Positions 26,476 to 40,529 are shown, counted from the stretch's first letter. The stretch is DNA of 64,000 nt from Ilex aquifolium (GCA_951799425.1 OX637397.1:40962409-41026408), one strand, 5' to 3'. Notes: generated by a model not told the origin, from the letters alone. Numbers and translations: made by a program.

Positions 26476-26813
26476 GACATAACTTTTTCTCCCGAACTCG
26501 GATTGAGCTAATTCTTGCGGCATTGTAAAGAGAACTTGAAACCCTAACCAATATATTTAGATTAAAATTTGTGATTCATCTTCTAACAAATTCGAAATTG
26601 TGATGGAAGTTTGGTATAGTTGGCCATTCCCCTCCCCAATGAAAGAAAAAAGTAATTTCCCATAAGATGATTCTTGTGGCATTGTAAAGAATTCTTCAAT
26701 CCCTAACCATTTTATTCACATCAAAAGTCATGAAAAATCCTCTAGCATGGGCTATATTGTAACGCAAGTTTGGTGTAATAAGTACTCCTCCTTTAAAATG
26801 AAATAGTATATCC
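26476..26813. repeat. 338-bp monomer with 43-bp deletion, copy 3
   Basis: Same break again, 3,767 bp after copy 2. The shorter spacing shows that two monomers separate the histories of the second and third copies. Confidence 0.93.
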
Positions 26814-27800
26814 GACATAACTTTTTTTCCCGAACTCGGATTGAGCTAATTCTTGCGGCATTGTAAAGAGAACTTGAAACCGTAACCAATATATTCAGAT
26901 CAAAATTGGTGATTCATCTTCTAACAAGTTCGAAATTGTGATGGAAGTTTGGTATAGTTGGCCATTCCCCTCCCCAATGAAAGAAAAAAGTAATTTCCCA
27001 TTCTTTAGTATTTCTGACATAACTTTTTACTCCGGTGTCTGATTAAGATGATTCTTGCGGCATTGTAAAGAATTCTTGAATCCCTAACCATTTTATTCAC
27101 ATCAAAAGTCATGAAAAATCCTCTAGCATGGGCTATATTGTAATGCAAGTTTGGTGTAATAAGTAGTCCTCCTTTAAAATGAAATAGTATATCCCACATA
27201 ACTTTTTCTCCCGAACTCGGATTGATCTAATTCTTGCGGCATTGTAAAGAGAACTTGAAACCCTAACCAATATATTCAGATCAAAATTGGAGATTCATCT
27301 TCTAACAAATTCGAAATTGTGATGGAAGTTTGGTATAGTTGGCCATTCCCCTCCCCAATGAAAGAAAAAAGTAATTTCCCATTTTTTAGTATTTCTGACA
27401 TAACTTTTTACTCCGGTCTCTGATTAAGATGATTCTTCCGGCATTGTAAAGAATTCTTGAATCCCTAACCATTTTATTCACATCAAAAGTCATGAAAAAT
27501 CCTCTAGCATGGGCTATATTCTAACGCAAGTTTGGTGTAATAAGTTGTCCTCCTTTAAAATGAAATAGTATATCCGACATAACTTTTTCTCCCGAACTCG
27601 GATTGAGCTAATTCTTGCGGCATTGTAAAGAGAACTTGAAACCCTAACCAATATATTCAGATCAAAATTGGTGATTCATCTTCTAACAAGTTCGAAATTG
27701 TGATGGAAGTTTGGTATAGTTGGCCATTCCCCTCCCCAATGAAAGAAAAAAGTAATTTCACATTCTTTAGTATTTCTGACATAACTTTTTACTACGGTCT
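26480..27800. repeat. Partial third copy of the 12-mer HOR, entering two monomers late
   Basis: From about 26,480 the array matches the second copy at offset 3,767 (10 x 381 - 43) rather than 4,529, so this third copy lacks the first two monomers of the HOR (762 bp). It includes the third deletion monomer, AAGTACTCCTCC, the T7 run, AACCGTAACC and TACTCCGGTGTCTG. Agreement ends around 27.8-27.9 kb, where CATCAGAAG and GGGATATATTG introduce the next territory. A private AAGTTGTCCTCC near 27,543 is unique to this copy. Confidence 0.75.
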
Positions 27801-30800
27801 CTGATTAAGATGATTCTTGCGGCATTGTAAAGAATTCTTGAATCCCTAACCATTTTATTCACATCAGAAGTCATGAAAAATCCTCTAGCATGGGATATAT
27901 TGTAACGCAAGTTTGGTGTAATAAGTAGTCCTCCTTTAAAATGAAATAGTATATCCGACATAAATTTTTCTCCCGAACTCGGATTGAGCTAATTCTTGCG
28001 GCATTGAAAAGAGAACTTGAAACCCTAACCAATATATTAAGATCAAAATTGATGATTCATCTTCTAACAAGTTCGAAATTGTGATGGAAGTTTGGTATAG
28101 TTGGCCATTCCCCTCCCCAATGAAAGAAAAAAGTAATTTCCCATTCTTTAGTATTTCTGACATAACTTTTTACTCCGGTCTCTGATTAAGATGATTCTTG
28201 CGGCATTGTAAAGAATTCTTGAATCCCTAACCATTTTATTCACATCAAAAGTCATGAAAAATCCTCTAGCATGGGCTATATTGTAACACAAGTTTGGTGT
28301 AATAAGTAGTCCTCTTTTAAAATGAAATAGTATATCCGACATAACCTTTTCTCCCGAACTCGGATTGAGCTAATTCTTGCGGCATTGTAAAGAGAACTTG
28401 AAACCCTAACCAATATATTCAGATCAAAATTGGAGATTCATCTTCTAACAAATTCGAAATTGTGATGGAAGTTTGGTATAGTTGGCCATTCCCCTCCCCA
28501 ATGAAAGAAAAAAGTAATTTCCCATTTTTTAGTATTTCTGACATCACTTTTTACTCTGGTCTCTGATTAAGATGATTCTTCCGGCATTGTAAAGAATTCT
28601 TGAATCCCTAACCATTTTATTCACATCAAAAGTCATGAAAAATCCTCTAGCATGGGCTATATTCTAACGCAAGTTTGGTGTAATAAGTAGTCCTCCTTTA
28701 AAATGAAATAGTATATCCGACATAAGTTTTTCTCCCGAACTCGGATTGAGCTAATTTTTGCGGCATTGTAAAGGGAACTTGAAACCCTAACCAATATATT
28801 CAGATTAAAATTGGTGATTCATCTTCTAACAAGTTCGAAATTGTGATGGAAGTTTGGTATAGTTGGCCATTCCCCTCCCCAATGAAAGAAAAAAGTAATT
28901 TCCCATTCTTTAGTATTTCTGACATAACTTTTTACTCCGGTCTCTGATTAAGATGATTCTTGCGGCATTGTAAACAATTCTTGAATCCCTAACCATTTTA
29001 TTCACATTAAATGTCATGAAAAATCCTCTAGCATGGGCGATATTGTAACGCAAGTTTGGTGTAATAAGTAGTCCTCCTTTAAAATGAAATAGTATATCCG
29101 ACATAACTTTTTCTCCCGAACTCGGATTGAGCTAATTCTTGCGGCATTGTAAAGAGAACTTGAAACCCTAACCAATATATTTAGATTAAAATTTGTGATT
29201 CATCTTCTAACAAATTCGAAATTGTGATGGAAGTTTGGTATAGTTGGCCATTCCCCTCCCCAATGAAAGAAAAAAGTAATTTCCCATTTTTTAGTATTTC
29301 TGACATAACTTTTTACTCCGGTCTCTGATTAAGATGATTCTTCCGGCATTGTAAAGAATTCTTGAATCCCTAACCATTTTATTCACATCAAAAGTCATGA
29401 AAAATCCTTTAGCATGGGCTATATTCTAACGCAAGTTTGGTGTAATAAGTAGTCCTCCTTTAAAATGAAATAGTATATCCGACATAACTTTTTCTCCCGA
29501 ACTCGGATTGAGCTAATTCTTGCGGCATTGTAAAGAGAACTTGAAACCCTAACCAATATATTCAGATCAAAATTGGTGATTCATCTTCTAACAAGTTCAA
29601 AATTGTGATGGAAGTTTGGTATAGTTGGCCATTCCCCTCCCCAATGAAAGAAAAAAGTAATTTCACATTCTTTAGTATTTCTGACATAACTTTTTACTAC
29701 GGTCTCTGATTAAGATGATTCTTGCGGCATTGTAAAGAATTCTTGAATCCCTAACCATTTTATTCACATCAGAAGTCATGAAAAATCCTCTAGCATGGGA
29801 TATATTGTAACGCAAGTTTGGTGTAATAAGTAGTCCTCCTTTAAAATGAAATAGTATATCCGACATAAATTTTTCTCCCGAACTCGGATTGAGCTAATTC
29901 TTGCAGCATTGAAAAGAGAACTTGAAACCCTAACCAATATATTAAGATCAAAATTGGTGATTCATCTTCTAACAAGTTCGAAATTGTGATGGAAGTTTGG
30001 TATAGTTGGCCATTCCCCTCCCCAATGAAAGAAAAAAGTAATTTCCCATTTTTTAGTATTTCTGACATAACTTTTTACTCTGGTCTCTGATTAAGATGAT
30101 TCTTCCGGCATTGTAAAGAATTCTTGAATCCCTAACCATTTTATTCACATCAAAAGTCATGAAAAATCCTCTAGCATGGGCTATATTCTAACGCAAGTTT
30201 GGTGTAATAAGTAGTCCTCCTTTAAAATGAAATAGTATATCCGACATAAGTTTTTCTCCCGAACTCGGATTGAGCTAATTTTTGCGGCATTGTAAAGGGA
30301 ACTTGAAACCCTAACCAATATATTCAGATTAAAATTGGTGATTCATCTTCTAACAAGTTCGAAATTGTGATGGAAGTTTGGTATAGTTGGCCATTCCCCT
30401 CCCCAATGAAAGAAAAAAGTAATTTCACATTCTTTAGTATTTCTGACATAACTTTTTACTACGGTCTCTGATTAAGATGATTCTTGCGGCATTGTAAAGA
30501 ATTCTTGAATCCCTAACCATTTTATTCACATCAGAAGTCATGAAAAATCCTCTAGCATGGGATATATTGTAACGCAAGTTTGGTGTAATAAGTAGTCCTC
30601 CTTTAAAATGAAATAGTATATCCGACATAACTTTTTCTCCCGAACTCGGATTGAGCTAATTCTTGCGGCATTGTAAAGAGAACTTGAAACCCTAACCAAT
30701 ATATTAAGATCAAAATTGGTGATTCATCTTCTAACAAGTTCGAAATTGTGATGGAAGTTTGGTATAGTTGGCCATTCCCCTCCCCAATGAAAGAAAAAAG

Positions 30801-33800
30801 TAATTTCCCATTCTTTAGTATTTCTGACATAACTTTTTACTCCGGTCTCTGATTAAGATGATTCTTGCGGCATTGTAAAGAATTCTTGAATCCCTAACCA
30901 TTTTATTCACATCAAAAGTCATGAAAAATCCTCTAGCATGGGCTATATTGTAACGCAAGTTTGGTGTAATAAGTAGTCCTCCTTTAAAATGAAATAGTAT
31001 ATCCGACATAACCTTTTCTCCCGAACTCGGATTGAGCTAATTCTTGCGGCATTGTAAAGAGAACTTGAAACCCTAACCAATATATTCAGATCAAAATTGG
31101 AGATTCATCTTCTAACAACTTCGAAATTGTGATGGAAGTTTGGTATAGTTGGCCATTCCCCTCCCCAATGAAAGAAAAAAGTAATTTCCCATTTTTTAGT
31201 ATTTCTGACATAACTTTTTACTCTGGTCTCTGATTAAGATGATTCTTCCGGCATTGTAAAGAATTCTTGAATCCCTAACCATTTTATTCACATCAAAAGT
31301 CATGAAAAATCCTCTAGCATGGGCTATATTCTAACGCAAGTTTGGTGTAATAAGTAGTCCTCCTTTAAAATGAAATAGTATATCCGACATAAGTTTTTCT
31401 CCCGAACTCGGATTGAGCTAATTTTTGCGGCATTGTAAAGGGAACTTGAAACCCTAACCAATATATTCAGATTAAAATTGGTGATTCATCTTCTAACAAG
31501 TTCGAAATTGTGATGGAAGTTTGGTATAGTTGGCCATTCCCCTCCCCAATGAAAGAAAAAAGTAATTTCCCATTCTTTAGTATTTCTGACATAACTTTTC
31601 ACTCCGGTCTCTGATTAAGATGATTCTTGCGGCATTGTAAACAATTCTTGAATCCCTAACCATTTTATTCACATTAAATGTCATGAAAAATCCTCTAGCA
31701 TGGGTGATATTGTAACGCAAGTTTGGTGTAATAAGTAGTCCTCCTTTAAAATGAAATAGTATATCCGACATAACTTTTTCTCCCGAACTCGGATTGAGCT
31801 AATTCTTGCGGCATTGTAAAGAGAACTTGAAACCCTAACCAATATATTTAGATTAAAATTTGTGATTCATCTTTTAACAAATTCGAAATTGTGATGGAAG
31901 TTTGGTATAGTTGGCCATTCCCCTCCCCAATGAAAGAAAAAAGTAATTTCCCATTTTTTAGTATTTCTGACATAACTTTTTACTCCGGTCTCTGATTAAG
32001 ATGATTCTTCCGGCATTGTAAAGAATTCTTGAATCCCTAACCATTTTATTCACATCAAAAGTCATGAAAAATCCTCTAGCATGGGCTATATTCTAACGCA
32101 AGTTTGGTGTAATAAGTAGTCCTCCTTTAAAATGAAATAGTATATCCGACATAACTTTTTCTCCCGAACTCGGATTGAGCTAATTCTTGCGGCATTGTAA
32201 AGAGAACTTGAAACCCTAACCAATATATTCAGATCAAAATTGGTGATTCATCTTCTAACAAGTTCGAAATTGTGATGGAAGTTTGGTATAGTTGGCCATT
32301 CCCCTCCCCAATGAAAGAAAAAAGTAATTTCACATTCTTTAGTATTTCTGACATAACTTTTTACTACGGTCTCTGATTAAGATGATTCTTGCGGCATTGT
32401 AAAGAATTCTTGAATCCCTAACCATTTTATTCACATCAGAAGTCATGAAAAATCCTCTAGCATGGGATATATTGTAACGCAAGTTTGGTGTAATAAGTAG
32501 TCCTCCTTTAAAATGAAATAGTATATCCGACATAACTTTTTCTCCCGAACTCGGATTGAGCTAATTCTTGCAGCATTGAAAAGAGAACTTGAAACCCTAA
32601 CCAATATATTAAGATCAAAATTGGTGATTCATCTTCTAACAAGTTCGAAATTGTGATGGAAGTTTGGTATAGTTGGCCATTCCCCTCCCCAATGAAAGAA
32701 AAAAGTAATTTCCCATTCTTTAGTATTTCTGACATAACTTTTTACTCCGGTCTCTGATTAAGATGATTCTTGCGGCATTGTAAAGAATTCTTGAATCCCT
32801 AACCATTTTATTCACATCAAAAGTCATGAAAAATCCTCTAGCATGGGCTATATTGTAATGCAAGTTTGGTGTAATAAGTAGTCCTCCTTTAAAATGAAAT
32901 AGTATATCCCACATAACTTTTTCTCCCGAACTCGGATTGATCTAATTCTTGCGGCATTGTAAAGAGAACTTGAAACCCTAACCAATATATTCAGATCAAA
33001 ATTGGAGATTCATCTTCTAACAAATTCGAAATTGTGATGGAAGTTTGGTATAGTTGGCCATTCCCCTCCCCAATGAATGAAAAAAGTAATTTCCCATTTT
33101 TTAGTATTTCTGACATAACTTTTTACTCCGGTCTCTGATTAAGATGATTCTTCCGGCATTGTAAAGAATTCTTGAATCCCTAACCATTTTATTCACATCA
33201 AAAGTCATGAAAAATCCTCTAGCATGGGCTATATTCTAACGCAAGTTTGGTGTAATAAGTAGTCCTCCTTTAAAATGAAATAGTATATCCGACATAACTT
33301 TTTCTCCCGAACTCGGATTGAGCTAATTCTTGCGGCATTGTAAAGAGAACTTGAAACCCTAACCAATATATTCAGATCAAAATTGGAGATTCATCTTCTA
33401 ACAAATTCGAAATTGTGATGGAAGTTTGGTATAGTTGGCCATTCCCCTCCCCAATGAACGAAAAAAGTAATTTCCCATTCTTTAGTATTTCTGACATAAC
33501 TTTTTACTCCGGTCTCTGATTAAGATGATTCTTGCGGCATTGTAAAGAATTCTTGAATCCCTAACCATTTTATTCACATCAAAAGTCATGAAAAATCCTC
33601 TAGCATGGGCTATATTGTAATGCAAGTTTGGTGTAATAAGTAGTCCTCCTTTAAAATGAAATAGTATATCCCACATAACTTTTTCTCCCGAACTCGGATT
33701 GATCTAATTCTTGCGGCATTGTAAAGAGAACTTGAAACCCTAACCAATATATTCAGATCAAAATTGGAGATTCATCTTCTAACAAATTCGAAATTGTGAT

Positions 33801-36800
33801 GGAAGTTTGGTATAGTTGGCCATTCCCCTCCCCAATGAATGAAAAAAGTAATTTCCCATTTTTTAGTATTTCTGACATAACTTTTTACTCCGGTCTCTGA
33901 TTAAGATGATTCTTCCGGCATTGTAAAGAATTCTTGAATCCCTAACCATTTTATTCACATCAGAAGTCATGAAAAATCCTCTAGCATGGGCTATATTCTA
34001 ACGCAAGTTTGGTGTAATAAGTAGTCCTCCTTTAAAATGAAATAGTATATCCGACATAACTTTTTCTCCCGAACTCGGATTGAGCTAATTCTTGCGGCAT
34101 TGTAAAGAGAACTTGAAACCCTAACCAATATATTCAGATCAAAATTGGTGATTCATCTTCTAACAAGTTCGAAATTGTGATGGAAGTTTGGTATAGTTGG
34201 CCATTCCCCTCCCCAATGAAAGAAAAAAGTAATTTCACATTCTTTAGTATTTCTGACATAACTTTTTACTACGGTCTCTGATTAAGATGATTCTTGCGGC
34301 ATTGTAAAGAATTCTTGAATCCCTAACCATTTTATTCACATCAGAAGTCATGAAAAATCCTCTAGCATGGGATATATTGTAACGCAAGTTTGGTGTAATA
34401 AGTAGTCCTCCTTTAAAATGAAATAGTATATCCGACATAACTTTTTCTCCCGAACTCGGATTGAGCTAATTCTTGCGGCATTGAAAAGAGAACTTGAAAC
34501 CCTAACCAATATATTAAGATCAAAATTGGTGATTCATCTTCTAACAAGTTCGAAATTGTGATGGAAGTTTGGTATAGTTGGCCATTCCCCTCCCCAATGA
34601 AAGAAAAAAGTAATTTCCCATTCTTTAGTATTTCTGACATAACTTTTTACTCCGGTCTCTGATTAAGATGATTCTTGCGGCATTGTAAAGAATTCTTGAA
34701 TCCCTAACCATTTTATTCACATCAAAAGTCATGAAAAATCCTCTAGCATGGGCTATATTGTAACACAAGTTTGGTGTAATAAGTAGTCCTCCTTTAAAAT
34801 GAAATAGTATATCCGACATAACCTTTTCTCCCGAACTCGGATTGAGCTAATTCTTGCGGCATTGTAAAGAGAACTTGAAACCCTAACCAATATATTAAGA
34901 TCAAAATTGGTGATTCATCTTCTAACAAGTTCGAAATTGTGATGGAAGTTTGGTATAGTTGGCCATTCCCCTCCCCAATGAAAGAAAAAAGTAATTTCCC
35001 ATTCTTTAGTATTTCTGACATAACTTTTTACTCCGGTCTCTGATTAAGATGATTCTTGCGGCATTGTAAAGAATTCTTGAATCCCTAACCATTTTATTCA
35101 CATCAAAAGTCATGAAAAATCCTCTATCATGGGCTATATTCTAACGCAAGTTTGGTGTAATAAGTAGTCCTCCTTTAAAATGAAATAGTATATCCGACAT
35201 AACCTTTTCTCCCGAACTCGGATTGAGCTAATTCTTGCGGCATTGTAAAGAGAACTTGAAACCCTAACCAATATATTCAGATCAAAATTGGAGATTCATC
35301 TTCTAACAAATTCGAAATTGTGATGGAAGTTTGGTATAGTTGGCCATTCCCCTCCCCAATGAACGAAAAAAGTAATTTCCCATTCTTTAGTATTTCTGAC
35401 ATAACTTTTTACTCCGGTCTCTGATTAAGATGATTCTTGCGGCATTGTAAAGAATTCTTGAATCCCTAACCATTTTATTCACATCAAAAGTCATGAAAAA
35501 TCCTCTAGCATGGGCTATATTGTAATGCAAGTTTGGTGTAATAAGTAGTCCTCCTTTAAAATGAAATAGTATATCCCACATAACTTTTTCTCCCGAACTC
35601 GGATTGATCTAATTCTTGCGGCATTGTAAAGAGAACTTGAAACCCTAACCAATATATTCAGATCAAAATTGGAGATTCATCTTCTAACAAATTCGAAATT
35701 GTGATGGAAGTTTGGTATAGTTGGCCATTCCCCTCCCCAATGAAAGAAAAAAGTAATTTCCCATTTTTTAGTATTTCTGACATAACTTTTTACTCCGGTC
35801 TCTGATTAAGATGATTCTTCCGGCATTGTAAAGAATTCTTGAATCCCTAACCATTTTATTCACATCAAAAGTCATGAAAAATCCTCTAGCATGGGCTATA
35901 TTCTAACGCAAGTTTGGTGTAATAAGTAGTCCTCCTTTAAAATGAAATAGTATATCCGACATAACTTTTTCTCCCGAACTCGGATTGAGCTAATTCTTGC
36001 GGCATTGTAAAGAGAACTTGAAACCCTAACCAATATATTCAGATCAAAATTGGTGATTCATCTTCTAACAAGTTCGAAATTGTGATGGAAGTTTGGTATA
36101 GTTGGCCATTCCCCTCCCCAATGAAAGAAAAAAGTAATTTCACATTCTTTAGTATTTCTGACATAACTTTTTACTACGGTCTCTGATTAAGATGATTCTT
36201 GCGGCATTGTAAAGAATTCTTGAATCCCTAACCATTTTATTCACATCAGAAGTCATGAAAAATCCTCTAGCATGGGATATATTGTAACGCAAGTTTGGTG
36301 TAATAAGTAGTCCTCCTTTAAAATGAAATAGTATATCCGACATAACTTTTTCTCCCGAACTCGGATTGAGCTAATTCTTGCAGCATTGAAAAGAGAACTT
36401 GAAACCCTAACCAATATATTAAGATCAAAATTGGTGATTCATCTTCTAACAAGTTCGAAATTGTGATGGAAGTTTGGTATAGTTGGCCATTCCCCTCCCC
36501 AATGAAAGAAAAAAGTAATTTCCCATTCTTTAGTATTTCTGACATAACTTTTTACTCCGGTCTCTGATTAAGATGATTCTTGCGGCATTGTAAAGAATTC
36601 TTGAATCCCTAACCATTTTATTCACATCAAAAGTCATGAAAAATCCTCTAGCATGGGCTATATTGTAACACAAGTTTGGTGTAATAAGTAGTCCTCCTTT
36701 AAAATGAAATAGTATATCCGACATAACCTTTTCTCCCGAACTCGGATTGAGCTAATTCTTGCGGCATTGTAAAGAGAACTTGAAACCCTAACCAATATAT

Positions 36801-37500
36801 TCAGATCAAAATTGGAGATTCATCTTCTAACAAATTCGAAATTGTGATGGAAGTTTGGTATAGTTGGCCATTCCCCTCCCCAATGAAAGAAAAAAGTAAT
36901 TTCCCATTTTTTAGTATTTCTGACATAACTTTTTACTCTGGTCTCTGATTAAGATGATTCTTCTGGCATTGTAAAGAATTCTTGAATCCCTAACCATTTT
37001 ATTCACATCAAAAGTCATGAAAAATCCTCTAGCATGGGCTATATTCTAACGCAAGTTTGGTGTAATAAGTAGTCCTCCTTTAAAATGAAATAGTATATCC
37101 GACATAAGTTTTTCTCCCGAACTCGGATTGAGCTAATTTTTGCGGCATTGTAAAGGGAACTTGAAACCCTAACCAATATATTCAGATTAAAATTGGTGAT
37201 TCATCTTCTAACAAGTTCGAAATTGTGATGGAAGTTTGGTATAGTTGGCCATTCCCCTCCCCAATGAAAGAAAAAAGTAATTTCCCATTCTTTAGTATTT
37301 CTGACATAACTTTTTACTCCGGTCTCTGATTAAGATGATTCTTGCGGCTTTGTAAACAATTCTTGAATCCCTAACCATTTTATTCACATTAAATGTCATG
37401 AAAAATCCTCTAGCATGGGCGATATTGTAACGCAAGTTTGGTGTAATAAGTAGTCCTCCTTTAAAATGAAATAGTATATCCGACATAACTTTTTCTCCCG
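27800..37500. repeat. HOR territory: 5-mer, 1,905 bp, with insertions
   Basis: The marker GGGATATATTG (with CATCAGAAG and TTTCACATTC) occurs at about 27,892, 29,797, 30,559, 32,464, 34,369 and 36,274. Spacings are 1,905, 762, 1,905, 1,905 and 1,905 bp, a 5-mer with one 2-monomer step. Other members of the period are less regular: ATTTAGATTAAAATTTGTG occurs near 29,179, 31,846 and 37,560, and TATCCCACAT near 32,906, 33,668 and 35,573. The ordering is thus a 5-mer skeleton with monomers exchanged between periods. Confidence 0.75.
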
Positions 37501-37862
37501 AACTCGGATTGAGCTAATTCTTGCGGCATTGTAAAGAGAACTTGAAACCCTAACCAATATATTTAGATTAAAATTTGTGATTCATCTTCTAACAAATTCG
37601 AAATTGTGATGGAAGTTTGGTATAGTTGGCCATTCCCCTCCCCAATGAAAGAAAAAAGTAATTTCCCATTCTTTAGTATTTCTGACATAACTTTTTACTC
37701 CGGTCTCTGATTAAGATGATTCTTGTGGCATTGTAAAGAATTCTTCAATCCCTAACCATTTTATTCACATCAAAAGTCATGAAAAATCCTCTAGCATGGG
37801 CTATATTGTAACGCAAGTTTGGTGTAATAAGTAGTCCTCCTTTAAAATGAAATAGTATATCC

Positions 37863-38244
37863 GACATAACTTTTTTTTCCCGAACTCGGATTGAGCTAAT
37901 TCTTGCGGCATTGTAAAGAGAACTTGAAACCCTAACCAATATATTCAGATCAAAATTGGTGATTCATCTTCTAACAAGTTCGAAATTGTGATGGAAGTTT
38001 GGTATAGTTGGCCATTCCCCTCCCCAATGAAAGAAAAAAGTAATTTCCCATTCTTTAGTATTTCTGACATAACTTTTCACTCCGGTCTCTGATTAAGATG
38101 ATTCTTCCGGCATTGTAAAGAATTCTTGAATCCCTAACCATTTTATTCACATCAAAAGTCATGAAAAATCCTCTAGCATGGGCTATATTGTAATGCAAGT
38201 TTGGTGTAATAAGTAGTCCTCCTTTAAAATGAAATAGTATATCC
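37863..38244. repeat. 382-bp monomer with T8 run
   Basis: Half A opens GACATAAC followed by eight T (37,871-37,878) and CCCG, where the common form is five T, then CTCCCG. This gives one extra base, and the spacing to the next half A is 382 bp. A T7 form without length change occurs at 18,526-18,532 and in its two copies, so the T8 run probably grew from that type by slippage. I saw no other 382-bp monomer. Confidence 0.85.
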
Positions 38245-39575
38245 CACATAACTTTTTCTCCCGAACTCGGATTGATCTAATTCTTGCGGCATTGTAAAGA
38301 TAACTTGAAACCCTAACCAATATATTCAGATCAAAATTGGTGATTCATCTTCTAACAAGTTTGAAATTGTGATGGAAGTTTGGTATAGTTGGCCATTCCC
38401 CTCCCCAATGAAAGAAAAAAGTAATTTCCCATTCTTTAGTATTTCTGACATAACTTTTCACTCCGGTCTCTGATTAAGATGATTCTTCCGGCATTGTAAA
38501 GAATTCTTGAATCCCTAACCATTTTATTCACATCAAAAGTCATGAAAAATCCTCTAGCATGGGCTATATTGTAACGCAAGTTTGGTGTAATAAGTAGTCC
38601 TCCTTTAAAATGAAATAGTATATCCGACATAATCTTTTCTCCCGAACTCGGATTGAGCTAATTCTTGCGGCATTGTAAAGAGAACTTGAAACCCTAACCA
38701 ATATATTCAGATCAAAATTGGTTATTCATCTTCTAACAAGTTCGAAATTGTGATGGAAGTTTGGTATAGTTGGCCATTCCCCTCCCCAATGAAAGAAAAA
38801 AGTAATTTCCCATTCTTTAGTATTTCTGACATAACTTTTTACTCCGGTCTCTGATTAAGATGATTCTTGCGGCATTGTAAAGAATTCTTGAATCCCTAAC
38901 CATTTTATTCACATCAAAAGTCATGAAAAATCCTCTAGCATGGGCTATATTGTAATGCAAGTTTGGTGTAATAAGTAGTCCTCCTTTAAAATGAAATAGT
39001 ATATCCCACATAACTTTTTCTGCCGAACTCGGATTGATCTAATTCTTGCGGCATTGTAAAGAGAACTTGAAACCCTAACCAATATATTCAGATCAAAATT
39101 GGTGATTCATCTTCTAACAAGTTTGAAATTGTGATGGAAGTTTGGTATAGTTGGCCATTCCCCTCCCCAATGAAAGAAAAAAGTAATTTCCCATTCTTTA
39201 GTATTTCTGACATAACTTTTCACTCCGGTCTCTGATTAAGATGATTCTTCCGACATTGTAAAGAATTCTTGAATCCCTAACCATTTTATTCACATCAAAA
39301 GTCATGAAAAATCCTCTAGCATGGGCTATATTGTAACGCAAGTTTGGTGTAATAAGTAGTCCTCCTTTAAAATGAAATAGTATATCCGACATACTCTTTT
39401 CTCCCGAACTCGGATTGAGCTAATTCTTGCGGCATTGTAAAGAGAACTTGAAACCCTAACCAATATATTCAGATCAAAATTGGTTATTCATCTTCTAACA
39501 AGTTCGAAATTGTGATGGAAGTTTGGTATAGTTGGCCATTCCCCTCCCCAATGAAAGAAAAAAGTAATTTCCCAT
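38050..39575. repeat. HOR territory: dimer, 762 bp, two copies
   Basis: Two monomer types alternate: one with TATCCCACAT and GGATTGATCT, the other with TTTTCACTCCGG and GGTTATTCATC. GGTTATTCATC is found at about 38,719 and 39,481, and AAGTTTGAAATTG at about 38,357 and 39,119, both 762 bp apart. The short block lies between the left and right families. It contains uncommon forms such as GACATAATCTTTTC and GACATACTCTTTTC at the corresponding sites of its two copies (about 38,627 and 39,389). Confidence 0.75.
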
Positions 39576-40149
39576 TCTTTAGTATTTCTGACATAACTTT
39601 TTACTCTGGTCTCTGATTAAGATGATTCTTTTGGCATTGTAAAGAATTCTTGAATCCCTAACCATTTTATTCACATCAAAAGTCATGAAAAATCCTCTAG
39701 CATGGGCTATATTGTAACGCAAGTTTGGTGTAATAAGTAGTCCTCCTTTAAAATGAAATAGTATATCCCACATAACTTTTTCTCCCGAACTCGGATTGAG
39801 CTAATTCTTGCGGCATTGTAAAGAGAACTTGAAACCCTAACCAATATATTCAGATCAAAATTGGTGATTCATCTTCTCACAAGTTCGAAATTGTGATGGA
39901 AGTTTGGTATAGTTGGCCATTCCCCTCCCCAATGAAAGAAAAAAGTAATTTCCCATTCTTTAGTATTTCTGACATAACTTTTTACTCCGGTCTCTGATTA
40001 AGATGATTCTTCCGGCATTGTAAAGAATTCTTGAATCCCTAACCATTTTATTCACATCAAACGTCATGAAAAATCCTCTAGCATGGCCTATATTGTAACG
40101 CAAGTTTGGTGTAACAAGTAGTCCTCCTTTAAAATGAAATAGTATATCC

Positions 40150-40529
40150 GACATAACCTTTTCTCCCGAACTCGGATTGAGCTAATTTTGCGGCACTGTA
40201 AAGAGAACTTGAAACCATAACCAATATATTCAGATCAAAATTGGTGATTCAACTTCTAACAAGTTCGAAATTGTGATGGAAGTTTGGTATAGTTGGCCAT
40301 TCCCCTCCCCAATGAAAGAAAAAAGTAATTTCCCATTCTTTAGTATTTCTGACATAAGTTTTTACTCCGGTCTCTGATTAAGATGATTCTTCCGGCATTG
40401 TAAAGAATTCTTGAATCCCTAACCATTTTATTCACATAAAAACTCATGAAAAATCCTCTAGCATGGGCTATATTGTAACACAAGTTTGGTGTAATAAGTA
40501 GTCCTCCTTTAAAATGAAATAGTATATCC
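40150..40529. repeat. 380-bp monomer, simpler form
   Basis: Half A reads GCTAATTTTGCGGCACTG (at 40,181) where the common form is GCTAATTCTTGCGGCATTG: one base is missing and AT has become AC. It also carries AACCATAACC. The upstream part of half A is the common TTTTCTCCCGAACTCGG, so the deletion arose before the extra changes found in most other 380-bp copies. Confidence 0.9.

Larger units (their letters stand above)
17400..26480. repeat. Two copies of a 4,529-bp HOR (12 monomers minus 43 bp)
   Basis: At offset 4,529 (12 x 381 - 43) the segment from about 17.4 to 21.9 kb matches about 21.9 to 26.4 kb. Shared tags include CCCTAAACAATATATT (about 17,483 and 22,012), the 43-bp deletion (18,366 and 22,895), CTAGAAACC (20,100 and 24,629), CACGTCAAAAG (20,708 and 25,237) and AATTTCTCATTC (21,745 and 26,274). 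One difference seen is GTAAAAAGAAC in the first copy (about 18,570) against GTAAAGAGAAC in the second. The block contains the 4-mer pattern of the preceding territory, so it was built from it and copied later. Confidence 0.85.

Noticed and set aside
37745-37939. A reading frame of different sequence (MVRVSSSLYN...)
   Set aside because: Produced by the extra base in the T8 run of the 382-bp monomer, which joins two frames of the ordinary repeat.
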